64,000 bases of DNA from Bin16 sp965206315 (GCA_965206315.1 OZ242210.1:1-64000), one strand, 5' to 3'; shown: positions 48,429-57,131, counted from the stretch's first letter. Numbers and translations are program-made. Notes: generated by a model not told the origin, from the sequence alone.

Positions 48429-48971
48429 TCAGAAGAAGTTCGTCAGGTTCTTCGAGAGCAGTACGTTCTGGTCGAGGTAGATCTCCCGGCGCGATATCTT
48501 CCATTCGCCGTCCACTCGGCGCAGGGTGTCTATCCTGTTCCCTATCCAGGTGTTGTCCTCGTCTTCCAGACGGTTCCGGTGCACGAGGAAGCGGGACTTC
48601 ACCCGTATCTCGCCGGCGCCGACCTCGGCAGAGCCCGAGTCCAGCAGGCGGACGTTCGAGACGAAGTGGGTGACGCGCGAGAGCGGCTCCTCCGCCCAGT
48701 GCACGCCGGTGCGTATCTGCGCAACGCGCTTCGTGAGCGTGTCCTTGCCCTCGTCGAACCAGGACATCTCGATCTTCTCGCGCGTCAGTTCGGTGTCCAT
48801 CTCCTTCGACGAGACGTTGCGCTTCATGGGCGCGTGGTAGCGGGCGTCCTCCGTGAACAGGTCGAGCCACTCCTCGTACCGGTGCTCGTCCAGCAGGTCG
48901 GCCTCCATGTAGAGGAAGTCTTCTATCTCAAGCCGCAGCAGCAGCTCCTCGTGCGAAAGCAGGTCAGCCAC
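48429..48971 (-). CDS. Ring-hydroxylating dioxygenase beta subunit
   Basis: A 180-residue small subunit of normal length. It starts LSHEELLLRLEIEDFLYMEADLLDE, with MSWFDEGKDTL, HWAEEPLSRVTHFVSNV and YLDQNVLLSKNLTNFF. The same blocks appear in the longer beta subunit at 33987. It has a structural role beside the alpha subunit. The GTG at 48971 has AGGAGGCGCG upstream. It starts ten bases after the alpha stop, so the two are co-translated. Confidence 0.9.
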   Translation of the reverse strand: MADLLSHEELLLRLEIEDFLYMEADLLDEHRYEEWLDLFTEDARYHAPMKRNVSSKEMDTELTREKIEMSWFDEGKDTLTKRVAQIRTGVHWAEEPLSRVTHFVSNVRLLDSGSAEVGAGEIRVKSRFLVHRNRLEDEDNTWIGNRIDTLRRVDGEWKISRREIYLDQNVLLSKNLTNFF

Positions 48972-48981
48972 GTCGCGCCTC

Positions 48982-50367
48982 CTACTTTCCGTTCCTGTTG
49001 GTCATCCAGTCGTCCCTCGTTGCCGCGGCCCGAGTGGGAGCCATCTCGCCCCAGTCCTTCGCCTGCATCACCTCGGCCCATCGCTGGTAGTAACGCCGGT
49101 GGTTCTCGTCGCTGTAGTTGTGCGCGAACAGGCCGGGCATGCCGAACTCCGTCGGCCCGTGGAGCGGCGGCTCGGAGAGCCGCATCTGGTAGTTGAGGTC
49201 CAGCTTCTGCGCGACCGGGCCCTTGCTCGCGATGGTCAGCGCGTACCAGTTCTCCATGTCGTCCTGCTGCGTCACGCCACCGGGGCCGTAGTAGAGCTCG
49301 TAGTAGTTGGCAAGCTCGGTCTTCACCTCTTGCGGAGCGTCCTTGTCCACGAAGAAGTAGGTCCATATCTCGGTCATCGCGGGGCCCTGCGGGTGCATGA
49401 TGCGGACGACGCGCCCGAGCCAGCCCTCGTTGGGGAAGATCGCCGGGCCAACGGAGAGGTGCGCCATCAGACCCAGGCGCTTCTTGCGTTCCTCGAACTT
49501 CTCGCGCAAGTACTCGCGGACGGCAGGCCGCTCGTTCCAGGTGCCGGACTCGTCCCAGCCGGGGTCGCCCTCTTCCGGTATCGTCACGCCCATCGTGTGA
49601 CCCTCCGGGAATGAGACGGTGTAGCGGCTCCGCGTCTGCCCGACGGAGATCGAGCGGTCTTCCCGCGGACGCACGGGGTTGCCCGTCGCTCCGACGCCCA
49701 GCGCAAGAGCGGTCGAGCGATGCGTTATCCAGCCGTGCGTGGTGTCCGTGTCCGGGCAGGGCACCTTCCAGTTGCAGCCCAACCGCCACTTGACGACGCC
49801 CCCGAGCACCTCCGCGCCGTTATCCGAGCCGTCCGTGTGCAGCAGGCCGGTGGCAAGGTAGAAGTCGGACCCGCCGAGGTATTCGTGGAAGTCGGGCGCG
49901 GTCTTGTCCCACGTGGCCCAGATGGAGCCTTGGAAAACCTCCACACGAGCCTGCAGCAGCCCCCACTGGGACTTGTCCATCAGGTCGTAGCCGTTCTCGT
50001 GGTAGGGCAGCGCGACCAGCGCGCCCGTGGCGTCGTACGTCCAGCCGTGGAACGAGCAGACGTGGGTGAACGAGTTGCCCTGGTCGTAGCGGCAGACACG
50101 GTTGCCCCGGTGTCTGCAGGAGTTCAGGAACACGTATATCTTCCCGTCGCGCGCACGGCTGACGACAACCGCCTCCTCGCCCATCCGTCCGAGGAAGAAG
50201 TCTCCGGGTTCCGGGATCTGCGATTCGTGACCGACGAAGAGCCACGAGCGATTGAACACCTGCTCCATCTCCTGGTCGTAGAGGTCCTGGTTCCAGAAGA
50301 TCTCCCTGCTGACGGTGCCGCTCTCGGAGTCAACGAGCCTCTTCATCTCTGACGTTAGCTGAACCAT
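48982..50367 (-). CDS. Aromatic ring-hydroxylating dioxygenase alpha subunit (second system)
   Basis: A 461-residue large subunit, the same length as the paralogue at 31898. The Rieske ligands are Cys84, His86, Cys104 and His107 (CRHRG...CSFHGW). The iron motif reads DTTHGWITH after CNWKVPCPDT. The ATG at 50367 is preceded by CAGGAGGGC. A Rieske ferredoxin is encoded divergently 185 bases away and the beta subunit follows directly. A reductase is missing. Ring substrate unknown. Confidence 0.92.
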   Translation of the reverse strand: MVQLTSEMKRLVDSESGTVSREIFWNQDLYDQEMEQVFNRSWLFVGHESQIPEPGDFFLGRMGEEAVVVSRARDGKIYVFLNSCRHRGNRVCRYDQGNSFTHVCSFHGWTYDATGALVALPYHENGYDLMDKSQWGLLQARVEVFQGSIWATWDKTAPDFHEYLGGSDFYLATGLLHTDGSDNGAEVLGGVVKWRLGCNWKVPCPDTDTTHGWITHRSTALALGVGATGNPVRPREDRSISVGQTRSRYTVSFPEGHTMGVTIPEEGDPGWDESGTWNERPAVREYLREKFEERKKRLGLMAHLSVGPAIFPNEGWLGRVVRIMHPQGPAMTEIWTYFFVDKDAPQEVKTELANYYELYYGPGGVTQQDDMENWYALTIASKGPVAQKLDLNYQMRLSEPPLHGPTEFGMPGLFAHNYSDENHRRYYQRWAEVMQAKDWGEMAPTRAAATRDDWMTNRNGK

Positions 50368-50552
50368 GATGCCCTCCTGATCTATCGCGGCTCAAAATCT
50401 GGCGCTATTCAACCACACGGCAGGTGAAATTGGAAAGAAGCGCGGCTAGAGGTAAGCCGGTGGCGTACGGATTTCGTTGCGGTCATGCAAGCCACCGTCC
50501 TGCCGAACGGGTGAAGGCGGCTGCTAGAATGGCCGCCGGAGAAGCCGCTCGA

Positions 50553-50876
50553 ATGTTGACCGAGTTCACCAAACTTGCGGAGGTCGGGGACCTTGCTCCC
50601 GGCCAGATGCGCACGATCAGGTTGGGCAGCGAGTACGTCCTGCTGGCGCGCCTCGGCGACGAGTATTTCGCGCTCGACGGGTTCTGTTCGCACGCGGACG
50701 GATTTTTGGCGGACGGGTACCTGCACGAGGACTACTGCGAGGTCGAGTGCCCCATCCACGAAGGCGCCTTCGACCTTCGCACCGGAGCGGTAACGAATCC
50801 ACCGGCAGAGGTGCCCGTCGTTGCGTACGACGTGCGTATCGAGGGCGGCGACATCCTGGCAGGGCCGCGCGCCTAG
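50553..50876 (+). CDS. Rieske [2Fe-2S] ferredoxin of a dioxygenase system
   Basis: A 107-residue soluble Rieske ferredoxin. The ligands are Cys45, His47, Cys66 and His69 (CSHADG...CPIHEGAFD). The rest matches BphF/NdoA-like electron carriers, ending RTGAVTNPPAEVPV. It would shuttle electrons from a reductase to the oxygenase. The start is ATG 50553 with GGAG about eleven bases upstream; ATG 50529 is an alternative. Its stop shares a CTAG palindrome with the convergent aldo/keto reductase gene. Confidence 0.92.
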   Translation: MLTEFTKLAEVGDLAPGQMRTIRLGSEYVLLARLGDEYFALDGFCSHADGFLADGYLHEDYCEVECPIHEGAFDLRTGAVTNPPAEVPVVAYDVRIEGGDILAGPRA

Positions 50877-51775
50877 GCCTCCTTCGCAACCGCAGCCATC
50901 ACCCGCTCGCGGATCAGCGCGTGCAGGTCCGCGTCCAGCGGACCGGCCTCCGCTGCGGCGATGTTCGCTTTCAGGTGGTCCAAGTCCTTGGTGCCATTGA
51001 TGAACGTTTGCGCCGAGGGATGCGCGAGGGAATAGCGGAACATCGTCGATACGAGGTCCATCCCTTCGAGCACGTCCGCAAGGCCGGACTCCACCCACCG
51101 CCTGCGCACGATGGGGAACTCTCCACCCCGTCCCTGCTCGCGCAGCGGAGCGCCCTTGACCGAGCCGCCCCTGATGATGGTGCCTGCGCCAGCGGCCTCC
51201 GCCGCCGTGATGGTCTCCTCGTGCTCAGGTTCCAGCGCCGAGTAGACGATCTGGAACGCATCGAATACGCCCCAGTCCACGAACGTCGCGATATCCGGGA
51301 GGATCGCAGAGACACCGATGAAGCGTGTCTTGCCCGAGGCTCGCACCTCTTCCAGCGTGGCGACGCAGTCGTGCATCTCGATGTCTCCGACATGCGGGCC
51401 GTGGAGTTGCAGGAGGTCGACGTGGTCCGTTTTCAAGCGAGCGAGGCTCTCATCGATGGTGCGGAGGATGTCCCTGCGTGACCACTCGGACTCGGCGTGC
51501 GGCACGCCGGTCTGCGGGCGCCCGCACTTCGTCGCGAGGTAGTACTCGTCTCGGCGGTGCGAGATGAAGCGTCCGATGAACTCCTCGCTCCGGCCATAGC
51601 CGGGCGCGGTGTCGATGAAGTTGATGCCCGAGTCCAGCACTGTGTTCAGCACGACGCCCGCGTGCTCTTCGCTCGGCAGGCGTCCCCCGTTCTCCACCAC
51701 GTCCCGCATCTCCAATGCGCCGAAACCGAGCTTCGTGACCTCCAGCCCCGTCCGCCCGAGCACGACCTTTTGCAT
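50873..51775 (-). CDS. Aldo/keto reductase
   Basis: A 300-residue NADPH-dependent reductase. It opens with VVLGRTGLEVTKLGFGALEM. The catalytic Asp and Tyr lie in DTAPGYGRSE, the Lys in LATKCG and the His in LLQLHGP. It reduces aldehydes or ketones. The ATG at 51775 has CGGAGGAAG upstream. It could reduce a product of the nearby dioxygenase, but the order of steps is not visible from sequence. Confidence 0.88.
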   Translation of the reverse strand: MQKVVLGRTGLEVTKLGFGALEMRDVVENGGRLPSEEHAGVVLNTVLDSGINFIDTAPGYGRSEEFIGRFISHRRDEYYLATKCGRPQTGVPHAESEWSRRDILRTIDESLARLKTDHVDLLQLHGPHVGDIEMHDCVATLEEVRASGKTRFIGVSAILPDIATFVDWGVFDAFQIVYSALEPEHEETITAAEAAGAGTIIRGGSVKGAPLREQGRGGEFPIVRRRWVESGLADVLEGMDLVSTMFRYSLAHPSAQTFINGTKDLDHLKANIAAAEAGPLDADLHALIRERVMAAVAKEA

Positions 51776-51835
51776 ACGTCTTCCTCCGGGTGGTCTCTCA
51801 GCGAGACCTCTTGCAACCCATCCTCCCCGCCAAGG

Positions 51836-51870
51836 GCCCTCACCCTAACCCTCTCCCTCAGGAGAGGGGA
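51836..51870. repeat. Partial CCCTCTCCCTC-type dispersed repeat
   Basis: CCCTCACCCTAACCCTCTCC followed by TCAGGAGAGGGG can form a hairpin and resembles part of the units at 35390 and 39850. It fills the 105-bp gap between the aldo/keto reductase and amidohydrolase genes. Confidence 0.5.
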
Positions 51871-51880
51871 CAGACAGCGG

Positions 51881-52924
51881 TCAGATGCCGTAGAACCGGC
51901 GCGGGTTCTCGTCGACAATCTTCTTCGCCACGCCTTCGGGTATCTCCCCTTCTGCCTCGCGGCGTTCGATGACGTCGAGCGCGTGCAGTTCGGCGGACTG
52001 GTCGGCATGCGTGTAGTCCGTGCCAATCATCAGGCTGTCCTCGGTGCCGAACGACAGGATGTACGGGATGTCGTCCGTGGTGTCGCACGCGACGTAGAAG
52101 CGGCAGCTGCGGAACAGGTCCGAGCGGTAGTCGAAGGGGTGGAATGTCAGCTTCTGCTGCTTGGCGATGAGGTCTGCCATCAGGAACGGCACCCACGACG
52201 CGCCGGTCTCTATCCAACCGACCCGCAGTTCCGGGAACCGGTCCGGCACGTCGCTCATGGCGAGGTCGGTGAACGCGGCGATGGCGTTGAACCGCCCCCC
52301 GATGTCAGCGCCGGAGGTCGGCGGATTGCCGGTGCCGGTGTGGATGCAGATGGGTATGTCCAGCCGGCTCGCTTCCTCGTACAAGGGGAAGAAGTAGGGG
52401 TCGCTGGCGCTCCTCCCGCATTCGATGCCCTTCTTCATGACGCCGCATGCGCCGTTCTCCTTCGCCCATCGCAGTTGGTTGACTGCCTCGTCGATGTCCA
52501 GCATGGGCATGAGCGCCACCCAGCGCAGGCGTCCGCCGGATGTGTCTGTGGCGTCGGCCATCCAGCGGTTGTAGGCGCCGGTGAGGGCGCGGTCCACCTC
52601 CGCGCGGGCGGTGAACCCGCCGAGGAACAACGTGGGGTAGAGCACCTGCACGTCGACGTTCAGCTCGTCCATGTGCGCGAGCCGCGCAGGGACATCGGTC
52701 AGCTCGCGCGTCGCCTGCACCGTGCCCGTGCGGACGTCGTCGCGCCAGCGGCGCAGGCGCGTCCCACCGTCTATGAGCCAGAGCCGGTGGGGTCTGCGGT
52801 CGCCGGGAACCGTCGGCACACCGGGGTCGGTACAAACGGGTGTGTACCGCCGTTCCGATTCGCTGAGGAAGCTCCAGGTGGCTTCCGTCTCGTCCACGTG
52901 TGCGTCAACGTCGATACGCGCCAT
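51881..52924 (-). CDS. Amidohydrolase-2 family metal-dependent hydrolase
   Basis: A 347-residue TIM-barrel protein. Landmarks are MARIDVDAHVDETEATWSF, ICIHTGTGNPP near residue 200 and IGTDYTHADQSAEL near 310. It resembles the 17533 protein in these motifs. The ATG at 52924 has GCGGGAGGTGACC upstream and a TATACTC element 40 bases further. It lies beside the aldo/keto reductase gene on the same strand. Substrate unknown. Confidence 0.87.
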   Translation of the reverse strand: MARIDVDAHVDETEATWSFLSESERRYTPVCTDPGVPTVPGDRRPHRLWLIDGGTRLRRWRDDVRTGTVQATRELTDVPARLAHMDELNVDVQVLYPTLFLGGFTARAEVDRALTGAYNRWMADATDTSGGRLRWVALMPMLDIDEAVNQLRWAKENGACGVMKKGIECGRSASDPYFFPLYEEASRLDIPICIHTGTGNPPTSGADIGGRFNAIAAFTDLAMSDVPDRFPELRVGWIETGASWVPFLMADLIAKQQKLTFHPFDYRSDLFRSCRFYVACDTTDDIPYILSFGTEDSLMIGTDYTHADQSAELHALDVIERREAEGEIPEGVAKKIVDENPRRFYGI

Positions 52925-52963
52925 CGGTCACCTCCCGCAGAGTTGCCGTTTCGTACTGTGGGG

Positions 52964-52969
52964 AGTATA
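52964..52969 (-). promoter_or_regulatory. Likely -10 element (TATACTCC) for the amidohydrolase at 51881
   Basis: Minus-strand GGCTATACTCCCC lies 40 bases before ATG 52924. The ten bases GGCTATACTCCCC recur exactly at 12597 upstream of the acyl-CoA dehydrogenase gene. Confidence 0.5.
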
Positions 52970-53008
52970 GCCCTAGCGGAGCAGCGAGCGAGAAAAATCG
53001 CGTTCTCC

Positions 53009-53146
53009 GGCTCATTACGGCTCATCCGTCGTCGATTCACCTCTCAATTCGGCCCTACGAAGGGGGCTCACAGGAGGCTCAATAAGGCTCACGTCACCTC
53101 TGCACGGGGGCTCATCAGAGGGCTCAGAATGGCTCAAAAGGGCTCA
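53009..53146 (+). repeat. Array of nine phased GGCTCA direct repeats
   Basis: GGCTCA, all in one orientation, starts at 53009, 53019, 53065, 53076, 53086, 53109, 53121, 53131 and 53141. Gaps are 10, 46, 11, 10, 23, 12, 10 and 10 bases, near multiples of a helix turn. It lies in the 367-bp gap 52925-53291, where I see no gene. The last three units match the GGCACA array at 38999-39024 position by position. Confidence 0.75.
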
Positions 53147-53291
53147 TCCCGGTTCCTCCCTCGGAGCAGAAGAGAAAGGGAGTAAGCCACCAACTCCGCC
53201 TCCTCCGCGCGATGCGCTCAATGCAGGATACGCGCGCATGAGTCGACGGCGTAAGGGGCAGATGGCACAGGCAGGGAGGTCCACCCAGGAC

Positions 53292-55031
53292 TCAGCGATG
53301 CCACTCCGCGATGTTCCAGAGTTCGCTGTCCCAGCCGTTGATGCGAACGCCCTTCAGCGTATTCAGATGCGCGGAGACGAGGCCGCGATTGACCAGCGGG
53401 ATCTCAACGTAGCTCCGCACGTGCAGGTCGTTCAGGCGCTTGATCAGCTCCGCGCGCTGCGGGCCGAGACCGGCACGGGGCAGTTGTGCGTAGAGTTCGT
53501 CGTACCCGGGGTTACAGGAGCGGGCGTTGTTGCCGTCGGCCCAGTTGTTCTCCCGGGTCTGGACGTGGTCGCAGAGCTGGCTGAACAGGTATTGCTGCGG
53601 ATCGATGCCGGAATCGGTCGCGTACATCTGCACGTCGGCGAAGAACCTGCGGTACGACTCCTCGGCGTTCTCGAGGGGATCGCCGCCGAAGAAGAGCGCC
53701 GCGTCGTGGTGCACTATCTGGGCCTCGATACCTATGTCGCGCCACCAATCACGGATGAGGGCCTGGGTGTCCTGCCTGATGGCGTTCGTCGAGGTCTGGT
53801 AGACGAGGCGCAGCGGAACGCCGTTGTGCTCGCGGATGCCGTCGCCGTCGGTATCGAGCACGTCGCTCTCGTCGAGCAGGCGGTTCGCGCCATCGACGTC
53901 CTGAGAGAGACAGTCCTCGTTGGCGGTGGAGGCGTAAACCGGAGGGCCGGTGACGACGTTGCACGCGGGCTGCCCGGCGAACCCGTAGAGCTGCTCTGAA
54001 ATGAGCGTGCGGTCTACGGCCATGGACATGGCCTGCTGGATGGGGGCGAAGGTGAGGAATGGGTGCGGGTTCTGCCCATCCATGTATTCGGACCGGTCGT
54101 CACCCAGCGCGGGGTCGGGGTTCGTCTGGTTAACGACGATGCGCTCGACGAGGCTTGCGAATGCAGAAACCACCGTGCCGTTGCCGGCCGCCTCCATGAT
54201 GGCAAGGACCTCCGGCTCTATCTGCAGGTTCCAGGCGTAGTCAGCCTCGCCGGATTCCAGCACGGCACGAGCAGCCGACAGAGCATCGCCGCCGCCCTTG
54301 AGGGTCACCCGGTCGAAGTAGGGCTCAGGGCCCCGGTAGAAGGGGTTGCGCTCGTACTCGGCCTGTTCGTTAGTCTCGAACGCGGTGACGCGGTAAGGGC
54401 CTGTGCCGAGCGGAGCGTTGTTCTGCTCGTCGCAGGTCGTGGCTGCCGCGCCGACGCACTCGGTGAACTGCTGCCCGCTGATGATGGGCACACTCGTACT
54501 GACGAACGCATTATAGGGATACGGCGTGGGCGCCTCGAACGTAATCTCGACGGTAAGCGCATCGAGCGCCTCCACCGAGGCAATCCCCTCGAACGCGTCC
54601 GCTGCAGTGCACCCGGTATCGTGGTCAACGCAGTAGCTCCAGGTGAAGACAGCGTCATCGGCTGTCACGGCGCTGCCGTCTGACCACTGCAGTCCCTCTT
54701 TCAACGTCCACGTGATCGACGTCAGGTCATCCGAAACGCCGCCGTTCTCCAGTGTGGGTATCCCCGTTGCCAGCGCCGGCACCAGGTTGCCATCGGGGTC
54801 GTATACGGCCAGCGGCTCGAGGGCGACCGCCCCGGCGTCGCGGTCCTTATAGCCGCTGGAGAGATAGGGGTTCGGTATCGACGGCGCCTGCCAGTAGATG
54901 AGCGTCAGGACTTCCTCGCCGCCGACAGGTCCGGGAGGAGCGGTGGGTTCGGGTTCATCCCCGGACCCGCAAGCGGCAAGGAGGAGAACAAGGGACAGGA
55001 GGACGGGGACAGACTGCGCTGAACTACGCAT
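53292..55031 (-). CDS. Family-5 (peptide/nickel-type) ABC substrate-binding lipoprotein
   Basis: A 579-residue binding protein. The signal ends LLLAAC (Cys21). The SBP_bac_5 body contains TWTLKEGLQWSDGSAVTADD, AVFTWSYCVD, GTGPYRVTAFE and a late YATDSGIDPQQYLFSQLCD block. These proteins deliver oligopeptides, nickel or other small molecules to an ABC permease. No permease or ATPase gene is in the window, so it is an orphan here. The ATG at 55031 has a weak ribosome site. Confidence 0.88.
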   Translation of the reverse strand: MRSSAQSVPVLLSLVLLLAACGSGDEPEPTAPPGPVGGEEVLTLIYWQAPSIPNPYLSSGYKDRDAGAVALEPLAVYDPDGNLVPALATGIPTLENGGVSDDLTSITWTLKEGLQWSDGSAVTADDAVFTWSYCVDHDTGCTAADAFEGIASVEALDALTVEITFEAPTPYPYNAFVSTSVPIISGQQFTECVGAAATTCDEQNNAPLGTGPYRVTAFETNEQAEYERNPFYRGPEPYFDRVTLKGGGDALSAARAVLESGEADYAWNLQIEPEVLAIMEAAGNGTVVSAFASLVERIVVNQTNPDPALGDDRSEYMDGQNPHPFLTFAPIQQAMSMAVDRTLISEQLYGFAGQPACNVVTGPPVYASTANEDCLSQDVDGANRLLDESDVLDTDGDGIREHNGVPLRLVYQTSTNAIRQDTQALIRDWWRDIGIEAQIVHHDAALFFGGDPLENAEESYRRFFADVQMYATDSGIDPQQYLFSQLCDHVQTRENNWADGNNARSCNPGYDELYAQLPRAGLGPQRAELIKRLNDLHVRSYVEIPLVNRGLVSAHLNTLKGVRINGWDSELWNIAEWHR

Positions 55032-55144
55032 ACGAGAGAGGGAGTCCTTTCGGTGGGGTGCGGCCCTGGGGGGATAAGGATATCGTACTGCGGGTCCGCG
55101 ACCGGCTGAATGCGTATCGGTTAGCGGACTGTCGTGCGGCACTG

Positions 55145-55150
55145 TACACT
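55145..55150 (+). promoter_or_regulatory. Possible -10 element (TACACTCG) for the RidA-like gene
   Basis: TACACT ends 41 bases before ATG 55192; TTAGCG lies 18 bases upstream as a weak -35. It belongs to the TAYACTC set. Confidence 0.35.
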
Positions 55151-55191
55151 CGCGGCATCACATCAGGGCAGTGCCGGATCAGGAGGCAGAC

Positions 55192-55578
55192 ATGGGACGC
55201 CGTCAGGTCATCGATCTACCGGGAATGGGCCACCGCGCGCCGATCTCGCTCGGCGTACGGATCGACAACATCCTGTACACGTCGGGCATCAGCGGACGTG
55301 ACGCGGAGACCGACTCGATGCCGGAGGACGCCGCAGGCCAGGCGAAGTGCATGTTCCGCAACATCGAGCGGATGATGGAGGCAGCCGGGGGGTCGACCGA
55401 CGACATCATCTACATGCAGTTGCGCCTCAAGGACCGCGCGCTCCGCGAGTTCGTAGACCCCGAGTGGCTGGCGATGTTCCCCGACCCGGAGGACCGTCCG
55501 GCACGGCATGCGGAGAACGCTGACCTCGGCGGAGGCATGCTCATGCAGTGCCAGATCATGGCGGTGATCCCGCAGTAA
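55192..55578 (+). CDS. ridA: RidA/YjgF family protein
   Basis: A 128-residue Rid-family protein. It has LYTSGISGRDAETDSMPEDAAGQ, FRNIERMMEAAGGSTDDIIY and, near the end, RPARHAENADL, where the Arg corresponds to the substrate-binding Arg of RidA deaminases. The acidic residue of the usual EIEA end is replaced by Gln (MQCQIMAV), so imine deaminase activity is uncertain. The ATG has CAGGAGGCAG upstream. It is convergent with the tandem nitroreductase gene. Confidence 0.82.
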   Translation: MGRRQVIDLPGMGHRAPISLGVRIDNILYTSGISGRDAETDSMPEDAAGQAKCMFRNIERMMEAAGGSTDDIIYMQLRLKDRALREFVDPEWLAMFPDPEDRPARHAENADLGGGMLMQCQIMAVIPQ

Positions 55579-55599
55579 CGCTACCCGCCCACCGGCACT

Positions 55600-57120
55600 T
55601 CACCCTCCGGCGGAACGGTTCCGCCATGGGACGCCCACTGCAACCAGGAAGGTTACGGCGGAACCCCGCGCCACGCCCAGGGCTTCCACAACCTCGTCGT
55701 CATAGAACGTGAGCCCCGTCGCGCCGAGTCCGAGCGCATATGCCGCCAGGTAGACGCGGCCGGCCCTGATGCTGGCGTCGAGGTGGGCGGTGCGGTACCC
55801 GCGTGCGCCCCACCTGCTGACTACAGCCGGCATATCGGCGATGAAGTACAGATCAGCCGCCGCGTCTCCACCCAGCGGCTGGTCCAGGTCCAGATGCTCG
55901 GACAGCGCCCGCGTCTCTGATGCGCTGACCGGGTCCAACGACCGCAGCGATGGCCGGTAGCGGTAGATGCCTTCCGGCAGGCCGTCGACCGCGTTCGCAA
56001 TGACGTACAGGTCGTTGAACGCCTCGCTTGCGTCAGCACCATCGGGTCCGGTGGGACGCGCAGCAGCATCCAGCATCGCCGCGAGAGCAGGAAGGCTGAT
56101 GGGCTCGCGGGCGAACCTGCGCGACGAGCCGCGCTGCAGGATGACGTCTTCCAACTCCCTCGTGAGCAGTTCCCCTTCCCCAAGCGGGATGAGGTCCCCG
56201 CCTGACGCAGAGTCCTCCCTTTCCTCTTTCGCCATTGAATCGACTGGAGCAGGGTCAGCCAATGTGGTCGCTGCATGCGCCTCGCGTATCAGCGGATAGT
56301 CGATGGGGTTACGGGAGAGCGGAACGACCGGTATGTCCAGCCGCGCCGGGGCGTCGACAGGCGGCGCGTCGGGGCCCTCGCCGAGTGGCAGCAGCGCAAC
56401 CGACGCTTCCGTCTCCCCGTCGACGTCGACGAGGTCGTTTACCGGTGCGTCCGCGTATCTCGTGACGAGGTTGGCCCTCAGGCTGTTGGCGCGCGCAGCA
56501 GCGATGCTGTGCGCCAAAACCGTTCCGCAATCCCAGAAGGCGTGGCGGTAGGTCCTGCTCCCGTACTTCCAGGAGTTGCGCCAGAACGTGGACGTGTAGA
56601 CGACGACCGCTGCAGGGGTGTGCTCCAGCCCCGCAGCCTGCGCGGCCACCGCCCGGAAGTCTCCGTCGCGGATCCTGCGCAGAGTGTTGTCGTGCGCGCC
56701 GTACTGGTAGACACCGGCAGGCAGACCGGAGAGCGGCCCGCTGACGACATACAGCTCGATGTGGTAGAGCGCGCCCGTGCATGCCGCGGCGCGGAAATAC
56801 ATGTATCCGTTGCCCGCGCGCAGCCGCTTCGTGACCCCGGCAGACAGTTGCAGGACACTCGCCAGGTTCGACAACGTCAACTCGGCGTCGCCCACGACTG
56901 GGGACGGGGAACCAAGAAGCGCCTCCTCGACAGAGACGCCTGTCCTGATCAACTGCTGCGGCAGCGGCACCTCCGGCAGCGGAACATCGTAGAGCTTCCA
57001 CGGACGGGGCATGTTCGTGAAGTCGAGCATGTGCCCGCCGCGACGGACGCTCTCCACGGAGTGCTTGGTAGCCTCGTGGTAGGCGAGGATGGCCTCGACC
57101 TCGGAACGGCTCTGCGTCAC
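55600..57120 (-). CDS. Tandem (two-domain) SagB-type nitroreductase
   Basis: A 506-residue flavoprotein with two nitroreductase-like folds. Domain 1 (about 1-265) shows LSNLASVLQLSAGVTKR, YPAG-like LPAGVYQYGAHDNTLRRI and HAFWDCGTVLAHSIAAA. Domain 2 (about 310-506) shows RGSSRRFAREPISLPALAAML, LPEGIYRYRPSLRSLD and DASIRAGRVYLAAYALGLGA. SagB enzymes oxidise azolines to azoles or act on unknown substrates. The GTG at 57120 follows the NMT1-like gene by 11 bases. No YcaO or precursor peptide is nearby, so a TOMM role is unlikely. Confidence 0.83.
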   Translation of the reverse strand: MTQSRSEVEAILAYHEATKHSVESVRRGGHMLDFTNMPRPWKLYDVPLPEVPLPQQLIRTGVSVEEALLGSPSPVVGDAELTLSNLASVLQLSAGVTKRLRAGNGYMYFRAAACTGALYHIELYVVSGPLSGLPAGVYQYGAHDNTLRRIRDGDFRAVAAQAAGLEHTPAAVVVYTSTFWRNSWKYGSRTYRHAFWDCGTVLAHSIAAARANSLRANLVTRYADAPVNDLVDVDGETEASVALLPLGEGPDAPPVDAPARLDIPVVPLSRNPIDYPLIREAHAATTLADPAPVDSMAKEEREDSASGGDLIPLGEGELLTRELEDVILQRGSSRRFAREPISLPALAAMLDAAARPTGPDGADASEAFNDLYVIANAVDGLPEGIYRYRPSLRSLDPVSASETRALSEHLDLDQPLGGDAAADLYFIADMPAVVSRWGARGYRTAHLDASIRAGRVYLAAYALGLGATGLTFYDDEVVEALGVARGSAVTFLVAVGVPWRNRSAGG

Positions 57121-57131
57121 CTGAGCATCCG

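Noticed and set aside
53009..53146. The GGCTCA array as a CRISPR
   Set aside because: Repeat units are only six bases, spacers are 4-40 bases and similar to one another, and no cas gene is present.
53129..53187. A 19-codon frame beginning ATGGCTCAAAAGGGC after the GGCTCA array
   Set aside because: Too short to be a gene. It resembles the first codons of the terminase-like gene at 39007 and is treated as a possible relic.
55600..57120. Part of an azole-modified peptide (TOMM) cluster
   Set aside because: SagB-like domains alone are not enough; no YcaO cyclodehydratase, precursor peptide or exporter lies nearby.
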